From NCBI GenBank assembly GCA_041389525.1, contig JAWKRR010000003.1, positions 258,247 to 322,246 on the forward strand: 64,000 nucleotides of DNA, in the 5' to 3' direction. The position numbers and the translations under genes were made by a program. This DNA is from JACKFB01 sp041389525. GTDB lineage: Bacteria > Myxococcota_A > UBA9042 > PHBI01 > JACKFB01. Shown here one piece after another: positions 51,693-58,486 of the stretch; position 1 is the first letter of the stretch; each line of letters opens with the position of its first letter. The notes below the pieces were generated by a model, which saw only the letters and a list, made by a program, of their open reading frames with translations, did not search any database and had not been told where the DNA came from.

Positions 51693-53291
51693 GTGCGCCG
51701 TCTCATCTTCGTCTGCCTCGCGCTGTTCGCCTACAGCTGCGACTCCTCGTCCGACTCCAAAGCCGACGCGGGGCCAGAGACCGCCCTGGACGTGGCTGTC
51801 GACGTCGCGACGGAGCTGCCAAACGACGCGAAGGCCGAGGCCGAGGTCATCGTCGAAGCGCCGCACCCGCCGACCCGCTCTGAGCGCGGGTTCACCGAGG
51901 CGCGGGCCATCATCCACCTCCACTCGGGCTTCAGCCACGACGCCTGCGACGAGGCCTACGAGAAGAGCGGCGAGACCGAGATCCCTTGGACCTGCGTCCA
52001 CCGCATGAAGGCCGCGCTGTGCCGCGAGAAGATCGCCGTCGCCTTCATGACCGACCACCCCTCCTACATGCGCGAGCAGCCCTTCGAGGACCTGCTCTAC
52101 GCCGAACCGGAGGCCGGCGACGTCGTGCTGTCCGACGGCAACGGCACCCCCTGGGGCGTCTCGTTCGCGTGCCCGGACGGCCAGGGCCTCGACGGCCGTG
52201 TCTTCTTGGTGGTGGGCTTCGAGGGCCCGCACTCCATGCCCATCGGCCTGCGGCGCCACTTCGCCGACCCGTCCATCTACGGCACGAAGTTCAGCGACAG
52301 CACCAGCGACGAGGACCTGCTCGCGCTCACCTCTGAGGTCCGCTCCGTGGGCGGCCGCGTGACCATCGCCCACTCCGAGGAGACCGATCTCTCCTGGCAA
52401 ACCATCGCCCGCCACGACGTGACCGCGATGGAGCTCTACAACTTCCACGCGAACTTCAATCAAGTGCTCTACGAGGGCGATCTCTTCGGCGCGCTCAGCG
52501 CGGTGGACGCCTTCCTGGGCCAGGGCCCCGACGCGCCGCCTGCCGACCTCGTCGGGCTCTCGCTGCTGGGAAACTACCCGCTGGCGGCGCTCGAGAAGTG
52601 GCGGCGGGTGTCGGTCGAGCGCGAGATCACCGCCATCGCCGGCAGCGACGTCCACGAGAACGTGCTTCTGCCGGCCTTGGGCCCCAGCATCATCTTGGAC
52701 GAGCTGGCGCTTGATGCACCGAACGTCGCCAAGGCGCTCGAGGTGGGAGGCCCGCTCATCCTCAGCGACGGCGAGCGCATCGACGCCTACGAGCGCATCT
52801 TTCGCTGGGTGCAGAACCGCGTGCTCATCGACGGCGACGCCGACCCGCTCGAGGCGGTCGAGGCCGGCATCGACGCGGGGCGCGTGGTGGTGGTGTTCGA
52901 GATGCTGGGCGATGTCGAGGGCATCGAGATCCTCGCCGAGCTCGCGGACGGCACCTACCGCGAGATGGGCAGCACCGTGCCCGCGGGGTCGACCCTGTGG
53001 GTTCGCAGCCCCGACGCGCCGGTGCCGGGACGCAACGCGACCTGGACCGACGGCAGCGCCGGCGAGCTGCGCGCCAGCGTCATCCGGACCACCGCGGACG
53101 GCTCGGAGACGGTGGTGACCCTCGACGGGCCCGGAAAATGGCACTCGATGCCGCTGACCGAGTCGGGCAGCTATCACCTGGAGGTCACGCTGAAGCCGCG
53201 TCATCTGGCCGGCGTGCTGCTGGACCGATCCGACCTCGCCGAGGGCGAGTACCGCTGGGTCGAGACCAACGCTATTCGCGTCGCGCCTTGA
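51693..53291 (+). CDS. PHP-domain lipoprotein (predicted metal-dependent phosphoesterase)
   Basis: Exported lipoprotein of 532 aa. The GTG at 51693 is chosen because GGAGA lies 5 nt upstream and VRRLIFVCLALFAYSC gives a lipobox with Cys16; an in-frame GTG four codons earlier is possible. Asp at +2 after Cys would keep it in the inner membrane if E. coli sorting rules held. An acidic Ala/Val tether (to about 60) leads to a PHP-like metal domain: IIHLHSGFSHDACDE (HxH), FMTDHPSYM, VTIAHSEETDL, MELYNFHANFN, AIAGSDVHENV. The C-terminal 130 residues look like a beta-sandwich (GIEILAELADGTYREMG). The substrate is unknown. The 180 nt separating it from the carboxylase start show no clear signal. Its 3' end overlaps the convergent SGNH gene by 20 nt. 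Confidence 0.82.
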   Translation: MRRLIFVCLALFAYSCDSSSDSKADAGPETALDVAVDVATELPNDAKAEAEVIVEAPHPPTRSERGFTEARAIIHLHSGFSHDACDEAYEKSGETEIPWTCVHRMKAALCREKIAVAFMTDHPSYMREQPFEDLLYAEPEAGDVVLSDGNGTPWGVSFACPDGQGLDGRVFLVVGFEGPHSMPIGLRRHFADPSIYGTKFSDSTSDEDLLALTSEVRSVGGRVTIAHSEETDLSWQTIARHDVTAMELYNFHANFNQVLYEGDLFGALSAVDAFLGQGPDAPPADLVGLSLLGNYPLAALEKWRRVSVEREITAIAGSDVHENVLLPALGPSIILDELALDAPNVAKALEVGGPLILSDGERIDAYERIFRWVQNRVLIDGDADPLEAVEAGIDAGRVVVVFEMLGDVEGIEILAELADGTYREMGSTVPAGSTLWVRSPDAPVPGRNATWTDGSAGELRASVIRTTADGSETVVTLDGPGKWHSMPLTESGSYHLEVTLKPRHLAGVLLDRSDLAEGEYRWVETNAIRVAP

Positions 53292-54141
53292 GCTTCGCCG
53301 GCCGCTGTCGAGGCAGCGGCGGCACCACAGCCCGAGGCGCGCGACCCGGGTGCTGCCGACCCGCCAAGGGCATCACGCCCAATCTGGCGACGGCCGGGCA
53401 CTCCGTGCCGAAGATCGGCAGCCCCCCGGCGACGAGCTCGCGGGCAAGGCGCGCGCCGACCACCTTGCCGCCGGTCTTGGTCAGGTGAACTCCGTCGGCG
53501 CTGCGTAGCTGCTGCATGTGTCCCTGGTCGTCACGCTCGCGCCAGAGGTAGCGGCCGGCGGCGTCGGTGGTCAGCGGGAACATGTCGATCCACCAGGCGG
53601 TGTCGAGGTAATCGAGGGCCGCCGCCTGCACGCGACGCACCCGGCCCATCCGCTCGCGCGCAGACTTGGGCCGGCGGTTGGTCGGCGACAGGAAATAGAC
53701 CGGCCGGATCACGTCGCCCAGCAAGCTCGCCAACTCGATGACCCGTGCGCTGTACTCGGCCTCCCACGCCTCATCGTCGTCATAGGTGATGCGCCGCTGC
53801 TGAGGGGTTCGCGGCATCAGGCCCTGGCCGTCGTTGCCACCGCACATGAAGAAGACGACGTCGGGGTCGGCCTCTTCGATGAGGGCCGGCGCCTCGGCGA
53901 ACCAGTCGAAGTAGTCCGGGCGCGCCAACCCGCTGCCGGAGCGGCCGAAGCGGTCGGTGCGGTAGCCCAGCGCCTGCAAGGAGCGCTCGAGTTCGGTCCC
54001 GAGCGACCCGTAGATGTTGGAGTCGCCGAGGATCAGCGCGACGGGCCGCTTGTCCTCGGCGAGGCAGCGCTCGGGGTTGGCGCCACCCGACGCCGCCGCC
54101 GAGCCGAGCATCGCCAAGACCAGCGGCAGCGCGCCTGTCAC
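53272..54141 (-). CDS. SGNH/GDSL-type hydrolase (DUF459-like)
   Basis: Predicted secreted esterase or acyltransferase, 289 aa, GTG start overlapping the regulator stop by 4 nt. A short hydrophobic lead (LPLVLAMLGSAAASG) is probably a signal peptide. Catalytic blocks: Ser in LILGDSNIYGSLG (block I), Gly in RSGSGLARPDYFDW (block II), Asn in VVFFMCGGNDGQGL (block III), and Asp/His in SADGVHLTKTGG (block V). This order and the GSLG...ELERSLQALGY context resemble DUF459-type SGNH proteins that work on cell-envelope polysaccharides. The tail after about 255 is Arg/Pro-rich and disordered. Translational coupling to a WYL regulator suggests shared control. Confidence 0.82.
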   Translation of the reverse strand: MTGALPLVLAMLGSAAASGGANPERCLAEDKRPVALILGDSNIYGSLGTELERSLQALGYRTDRFGRSGSGLARPDYFDWFAEAPALIEEADPDVVFFMCGGNDGQGLMPRTPQQRRITYDDDEAWEAEYSARVIELASLLGDVIRPVYFLSPTNRRPKSARERMGRVRRVQAAALDYLDTAWWIDMFPLTTDAAGRYLWRERDDQGHMQQLRSADGVHLTKTGGKVVGARLARELVAGGLPIFGTECPAVARLGVMPLAGRQHPGRAPRAVVPPLPRQRPAKLKARRE

Positions 54142-54845
54142 GCGCCCGTCCTCGCGCGGAACTCACCTTCGCTGGCGTGCTTGAGGAAGCCCGCCAGCGT
54201 CGGGAGCTCGCCGGTGCGGGTCTTCGCGGTCCCCACGTCATCCGCGCTCACGATTCGATCGATCCGAAAGGACCGATAATCCTCGCGGATCTCGCACCAC
54301 GCCCCCAAGGTCCAGGTCCGCCCCCAGAAGAAGAGCCCCAGCGGCCACACGATGCGCTGACGGCGATCCCCGTCGGCGCGCATATAGTCCAGGATGAGCC
54401 GCGTCTGCCCCTCGATCGCCGCCCGACACAAGGCGAACGTCTCGCGCTCGTCCTCGTCGAGCCCGAAATGCGGCGAGTGCAGCGGGATTTCGCCGCGGCG
54501 CGCGGCCAAGCCCGCGGGCAGCACCGCGGTCACCTTCTCCAGCACCGAGCGCGCGCTGCGAGCGAGGGCGTCGTCGCTCCAGGCTTGGACCATGCGCGCG
54601 CCGAGGACCAGCGCCTCGAGCTCGGAGTGGTCAAACATCAGCGGCGGCAGGTCGAAGCCCTTTCGCAGCGCGTAGCCGACACCGGCCTCGCCCGAGATCG
54701 GCACGCCGGAGAGCGAGAGGTCGCGGATGTCTCGGTAGATGGTGCGGACCGAGACGCTCAGCTCGGAGGCGAGCCGCTCGGCCGTGATGACCGTGTGGCT
54801 CCGCAAGAGCTGGATAATCTGAAAGAGTCGGTCGGCGCGGCGCAT
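54138..54845 (-). CDS. YafY-type HTH/WYL-domain transcriptional regulator
   Basis: Regulator of 235 aa, ATG start. The N-terminal DeoR-like helix-turn-helix is clear (RLFQIIQLLRSHTVITAERLASELSVSVRTIYRDIRDLSLSGVPISGEAGVGYALRKGF). The WYL domain follows from about 135 (ETFALCRAAIEGQTRLILDYMRADGDRRQRIVWPLGLFFWGRTWTLGAWCEIREDYRSFRIDRI); in the signature position it reads W-T-L rather than W-Y-L. WYL domains sense nucleic-acid fragments or small ligands in other regulators; the ligand here is unknown. The gene overlaps the downstream SGNH gene. Six 11-bp tandem repeats begin 182 nt upstream of its start and could be its operator, which is untested. Confidence 0.9.
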   Translation of the reverse strand: MRRADRLFQIIQLLRSHTVITAERLASELSVSVRTIYRDIRDLSLSGVPISGEAGVGYALRKGFDLPPLMFDHSELEALVLGARMVQAWSDDALARSARSVLEKVTAVLPAGLAARRGEIPLHSPHFGLDEDERETFALCRAAIEGQTRLILDYMRADGDRRQRIVWPLGLFFWGRTWTLGAWCEIREDYRSFRIDRIVSADDVGTAKTRTGELPTLAGFLKHASEGEFRARTGA

Positions 54846-55026
54846 GACTACCCGGGGAGACGTCGAGGCGAGGCGTGCGCGTCCCAGTGTTGGGCGAAGA
54901 CGCGCATCCCGCGAACTTGTGGGCCGCTATTCGCTGGCTGCCACGGTCGCGCGCCTCTTGGAGGGAACGGAGAGCCGACAGGCGCCCAAGCCTCCCGCCC
55001 GCACACCGCCAGGGATCCCCTTCTCT

Positions 55027-55092
55027 CTGACAACGTCCTGACAACGTCCTGACAACGTCCTGACAACGTCCTGACAACGTCCTGACAACTTC
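55027..55092. repeat. Six tandem copies of an 11-bp unit (CTGACAACGTC)
   Basis: Head-to-tail copies at 55027, 55038, 55049, 55060, 55071 and 55082; the first five are identical and the last reads CTGACAACTTC. Each unit contains the dyad GAC-AAC-GTC and each junction the dyad GTC-CT-GAC. The 11-bp period places every copy on nearly the same face of the helix. The array lies between the WYL regulator gene and the 3' end of the thioredoxin-like gene, in a 260-nt gap with no other clear content. Confidence 0.95.
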
Positions 55093-55100
55093 GTGTCAGG
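55081..55100 (-). terminator. Hairpin at the 3' end of the thioredoxin-like gene
   Basis: CCTGACA (55081-55087) and TGTCAGG (55094-55100) form a perfect 7-bp stem with a 6-nt loop, starting 6 nt after the stop codon at 55106 on the minus strand. It is built partly from the last tandem repeat unit. No T tract follows, so termination is plausible but unproven. Confidence 0.4.
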
Positions 55101-55105
55101 AGGGG

Positions 55106-56164
55106 CTACGGAGCGGAGACGACCGCCTCGAAGACCTTGCCGCCCACCAAGCGGAGTTCGACTGGGGCGGTGCGGGTGGTCAGGGGGGTGGAGGCGGCGC
55201 GTTCGATTCGCAAGGCGTAGGGGAGCTTCTTTTGGAACTCCAGGGGGGTGGCGTCCAGGGTGAGGCGGTCGACTGCGCGGATGGCGATTCGGGCGCCGCT
55301 GACCAGGCCGGGGAGCCAGACGCCGCTGATGTCGACGGAGCCGTTGCCGGCGACCGGGATGGCGATGAAGGGGTGGTCGCCGCCGGCGCGTAGCCAGGTG
55401 GCGCGGACGTGCTCGTCGAATTTCATCTCGGCGAAGGCGGTGATGGCGGGGGCGTCGGGGACTCGGTCGCCTGGCAGGAGCGGGACGACGAACCAGAGGC
55501 GGCGAGCGTCGTGGTTTTGCAGGGTCAGCCTGACGGTCGCGCCGCCGTCCTCGAGCCGGGCGGTGGCGGGCTGGCCTTCGGGCGACGCGGCCTTCTCGCG
55601 GGCGGCGAACTCGCGCATCGCCTCGCGCTCCTTGTCGGGCGAGCTCATGTAGTCGGGCTCTTTGGGGGCCTCGCCGCGAAAGAGGCGGGCCAGGTTTTGG
55701 GCGGTGGCCTCCTCGGTCAGGAGACCCAGCTCCGTGCCGTAGCAGCTGACCCGAGAGCGGCCGTCAGCGTCGACGCTGACCAAGAGCGGCAGCTTGTCGG
55801 GGTTTTCGCCCGGGATGAGGCGGTGGGCCGGGCCCCGCCAGTCGTCCACGTCGATGAGCAGAACGCGCCCCTTGCCGGCGGCCCGTTTGACGACGGCGCT
55901 GCCCTCGAAGAGCGTCTTCAGAGAGCGGCAGGGCGTGCACCAGTCGGCGGTGAACATCACGACGACCGGCGCCTTCTCCTTGGCCGCATCGGCGAGCTCG
56001 GCGCGAAAGAGCGCGTCAAGGTCGCCGCCCTCGACGTGGTCGAGGGAGCGCACCATGCTCGACGGCGCCCCCGCGTGGGCGGTGAGGCCCGCCGACACCA
56101 GGAGCGACGCCGCGGCGACGCAGACGACAGCGGCCGAGAAGCCGCGCGGAGACACGGGCTTCAC
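55106..56164 (-). CDS. Secreted thioredoxin-like protein
   Basis: Exported protein of 352 aa, GTG start overlapping the upstream barrel gene stop by 4 nt. The signal peptide covers about residues 1-31 (AAVVCVAAASLLVSAGLTAHA). A thioredoxin fold follows with FTADWCTPCRSLKTLF (redox Cys76 and Cys79), VLLIDVDDWRG and the cis-Pro-like DKLPLLVSVDADG. From about 165 to the end is a second, beta-rich domain (ATARLEDGGATVRLTLQNHDARRLWFVVPLLPGD, SVDISGVWLPGLVSGARIAIRAVDRL) not identified, perhaps substrate-binding. It is likely a periplasmic disulfide reductase or isomerase-type protein. Pairing with an outer-membrane barrel suggests help in folding a surface protein, which is inference. Confidence 0.82.
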   Translation of the reverse strand: MKPVSPRGFSAAVVCVAAASLLVSAGLTAHAGAPSSMVRSLDHVEGGDLDALFRAELADAAKEKAPVVVMFTADWCTPCRSLKTLFEGSAVVKRAAGKGRVLLIDVDDWRGPAHRLIPGENPDKLPLLVSVDADGRSRVSCYGTELGLLTEEATAQNLARLFRGEAPKEPDYMSSPDKEREAMREFAAREKAASPEGQPATARLEDGGATVRLTLQNHDARRLWFVVPLLPGDRVPDAPAITAFAEMKFDEHVRATWLRAGGDHPFIAIPVAGNGSVDISGVWLPGLVSGARIAIRAVDRLTLDATPLEFQKKLPYALRIERAASTPLTTRTAPVELRLVGGKVFEAVVSAP

Positions 56165-56736
56165 TTGCCGAATTTCGCGAAGGTGTAGCCGACGGTGAAC
56201 GTGATCCCGAGGTAGTCATCGATGTCGGGCACGAAGAGGGCCACGCCGAAGTCGAGGTCCCGCCACCGGTAACCTCCGGACAGCATGATGCCGAACTTCG
56301 CGTCGGTGTCCGTGCGCGACAGGCTGCTGAACTGGGTGTTGGGGAAGCTGGCGCGGAAGCCCATGACGACCAGCCCCAGCTCGGCGCCGGCCCAGATCCC
56401 GATCTTCGAGTAGTAGCGGCCGCCGACGAGCACCGGCAGCTCCCAGGTGCGCAGCTTGAGGTTGTTGGTCACCTTCTTCGCGACGTGTCCGACGAATCCC
56501 ACGCGGCCCGTGAGCGCGAACTCGGGGATGAGGCGCAGCTCGTAGCGGCCGAGCAGGCCGAAGCCGACGTTCGTGATGTCGGCGTAGTCGCCCACGGGCA
56601 CCACGAAGAGGAAGTCCGCGCCGATGCTGTGCGTGGCCGGGCGCTCGCTCCGTTGCTTGGCCCAGCTCGCCGAGCTCGCGCCGAGTGGGATGAGGAACAC
56701 CGCCAGCAACACCACCGCTCGAATCGTCTTTCCCAC
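56161..56736 (-). CDS. Small outer-membrane beta-barrel protein
   Basis: Exported protein of 191 aa, ATG start. Signal peptide MGKTIRAVVLLAVFLIPLGA through SSASWA, cut before KQR. The mature part alternates strands and turns as in 8-stranded barrels: SIGADFLFVVPVGDYADITNVGFGLLGRYELRLI, FALTGRVGFVGHVAKK, TWELPVLVGGRYYSKIGIWAGAELGLVVMGF, KFGIMLSGGYRWRDLDFGVALFVP, YLGITFTVGYTFAKFGK. There is no Cys in the mature protein. It is the first gene of a two-gene unit with the thioredoxin-like protein. The exact function is unknown. Confidence 0.82.
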   Translation of the reverse strand: MGKTIRAVVLLAVFLIPLGASSASWAKQRSERPATHSIGADFLFVVPVGDYADITNVGFGLLGRYELRLIPEFALTGRVGFVGHVAKKVTNNLKLRTWELPVLVGGRYYSKIGIWAGAELGLVVMGFRASFPNTQFSSLSRTDTDAKFGIMLSGGYRWRDLDFGVALFVPDIDDYLGITFTVGYTFAKFGK

Positions 56737-56782
56737 CGCGTTCTCCTGCGAAGTTGGGGGTTGGCGCTCACCAAACGCGAAG

Positions 56783-56830
56783 CGGCCGGCCCCGATGACG
56801 CGACAGAGTCTACGTCATCGGGGCCGGCCG
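56783..56830. terminator. Perfect 18-bp inverted repeat (terminator-like)
   Basis: CGGCCGGCCCCGATGACG (56783-56800) and its exact reverse complement (56813-56830) flank a 12-nt loop. It begins 46 nt downstream of the lipoprotein stop (minus strand) and about 50 nt upstream of the barrel-protein start, so it probably separates the two units. On the plus strand it is followed by GAAATAAAT; no clear T run follows on the minus strand. Confidence 0.55.
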
Positions 56831-56876
56831 GAAATAAATGGCGCCTTGGGGCGAGATCCCGCGCCCGCGGGCTGGG

Positions 56877-57761
56877 CTAGCGCGTCGGGAAGGGGTCGGG
56901 CGGCGGCGGGACGAAGCGGGTGGCGCGCGGGGGCGGCGCGGTCCAGACCCGCGGCGGGTCGATGCCGGCGGCGATGAGGCCGCTGCGGTCGTCGTAGCGG
57001 ATGCTCACGACGCTGGCGGGGCGCGTGGCGCTGGCGCGGGTGAACTCGACCTCGTTGACCACCGAGCTTCGACGCTCGCCGTACTGGGTGCCCATGTTCT
57101 GGCGGCGCGAGGGGCGCGCGCGGTCCGAGAGGCCGCCGCGGCTCTCCGCGCGGCCCGAGCTGGCGCTCTTCTCGGCCGAGGGCGCCGCGGCCGGGGCCTC
57201 AGCGCCGTCCCCTGCCGAGCCGTAGCGGTAGTCGTCGTAGTCCTCCTCGTAGTCGCGGCGACCCTGGTAGAGCGGGCGCGGGGTCGGGCGCGGCCGGGGA
57301 CGCTCGCGCTCGGGGAAGAAGGCCACGCCGACGACGCCAGCGTTGCGCCCACCGTCCACGCGGCCGGCGTAGGAGTCACCGACGGTCGTGAAGCGAAAGG
57401 CCGCCACCTCGCTGGTGCTGACCCGGAAGCCTTCGATGTCGACCGAGTCCCAGGGGGCGATGAGGTAGCCGCGGTTGGAGTAGGAACCCGACGTGCCGTT
57501 GACGACGTCGCGGCCGTCGACGGTCACCACGGCCTCCGTCCAGCGGTCGGAGCGGTTGGTGACGCGGATCACGTAGCGCTCGCCAAACTCACCCATGACC
57601 CAGCGGGTGCGCCCGGAGCGGGTCTCGGGGCAGGCCCGCCCCTCGCAGAGGAGGTCGACGGTGTAGTTGTTGCTGCTCCGCGCGTGGGCGCAGCCGGGGG
57701 TGAGGAATACAGCCGCGCAAGCGAGGGCGGCGGTGAGGAGAATGGACGACGCGGTGCGCAT
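56877..57761 (-). CDS. Lipoprotein with Arg/Pro-rich and Ser/Ala-rich linkers, function unknown
   Basis: Not recognised. 294 aa; the ATG at 57761 is chosen because GGAGG lies 4 nt upstream and a lipobox follows (AAVFLTPGC, Cys24). The mature N-terminus (about 30-150) forms a beta-sandwich-like domain: YTVDLLCEGRACPETRSGRTRWVMGEFGERYVIRVTNRSDRWTEAVVTVDGRDVVNG, then LIAPWDSVDIEGFRVSTSEVAAFRFTTVGDSYAGR. A low-complexity stretch rich in Arg/Pro, then Asp/Tyr, then Ala/Ser (about 155-215) leads to a short C-terminal segment with VVNEVEFTRASATRPASVVSIRYDDRSGL. The pattern suggests a surface-tethered structural protein common in myxobacteria. It stands alone on the minus strand, with a hairpin after it. 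Confidence 0.75.
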   Translation of the reverse strand: MRTASSILLTAALACAAVFLTPGCAHARSSNNYTVDLLCEGRACPETRSGRTRWVMGEFGERYVIRVTNRSDRWTEAVVTVDGRDVVNGTSGSYSNRGYLIAPWDSVDIEGFRVSTSEVAAFRFTTVGDSYAGRVDGGRNAGVVGVAFFPERERPRPRPTPRPLYQGRRDYEEDYDDYRYGSAGDGAEAPAAAPSAEKSASSGRAESRGGLSDRARPSRRQNMGTQYGERRSSVVNEVEFTRASATRPASVVSIRYDDRSGLIAAGIDPPRVWTAPPPRATRFVPPPPDPFPTR

Positions 57762-57841
57762 AGAGCCTCCGGGATGGCGACGGACGGGACTACGACGCGC
57801 CACGCCGCGGATGGATCTCTATGCCTTCGAACTTTTTCGCG

Positions 57842-58486
57842 TCAGCGGACCTGAATCCGCCACACCGTCGCGCGCACGCCCTTGTCCGCGAGGGACTCTG
57901 GGAGGTCGGTGACCTGCCCGGCGTCGTCGCGCTCGAGGCCGCACCGGGCGCCGTAGAGCGCGCGCACCTCGTCGTCGCTGACCGAGAAGGGAGGACCAGA
58001 CGGGTAGTCGCCGTGCATGGTGAGCAAGAGGATGCGCGTGCCGGGCCGCGAGAGGCTGAGGATGTGTTCGACGTAGCGGGGGCGGACCTCGGCGGGCAGC
58101 GCGATCAGCGCGGCGCGGTCGTACACCGCGTCCAGGGGGCCCACGGCGGCCGCGGTCACGTCGAAGATGTCGGCGGCGAGCAGGGCGAGCCCGTCCACTT
58201 CGTAGCGAGCCAGCCCGAGATCTGCGGTGTGCGACGGTGACAGACCCTGCTCGGCGAAGAACGCGGCCACCGCGGTCTCGACGAACTCCACGCCGACCAC
58301 CTCGTCGAAGCGCGCTTTTAGCCAGAGGAGATCACGCGATTTGCCGCACAGGGGCACGAGGACGCGCTGGGCGCCGGCGTCGGTGAGGAAGGACTCGGCG
58401 GCGGCGAGGTGCGCGTTGATGGTGGACTGGTGAAAGCCCAGGCGCTCGCCCTGCCACATCGAGTGCCAGAAGGGGTGATCGGTCAT
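57842..58486 (-). CDS. tpm: Thiopurine S-methyltransferase family protein
   Basis: SAM-dependent methyltransferase of 214 aa. The ATG at 58486 is chosen because GGAG lies 9 nt upstream and MTDHPFWHSMWQGERLGFHQ matches the family start. Motifs: W-x9-FHQSTINAHL, VLVPLCGKSRDLLWL (SAM binding, motif I), VVGVEFVETAVAAFF, VYDRAALIALPAEVRPRYVEHI, and ILLLTMHGDYPSGPPFSVSDDEVRALYG. Bacterial members methylate sulfur, selenium or tellurium compounds and can give selenite or tellurite resistance; the natural substrate is not known. Its ATG overlaps the stop of the glycosyltransferase-like gene (ATGA), so it is the second gene of that unit. Confidence 0.88.
   Translation of the reverse strand: MTDHPFWHSMWQGERLGFHQSTINAHLAAAESFLTDAGAQRVLVPLCGKSRDLLWLKARFDEVVGVEFVETAVAAFFAEQGLSPSHTADLGLARYEVDGLALLAADIFDVTAAAVGPLDAVYDRAALIALPAEVRPRYVEHILSLSRPGTRILLLTMHGDYPSGPPFSVSDDEVRALYGARCGLERDDAGQVTDLPESLADKGVRATVWRIQVR

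Noticed and set aside
55027..55092. CRISPR array
   Set aside because: The units are 11 bp and directly adjacent without spacers, and no cas genes are present.
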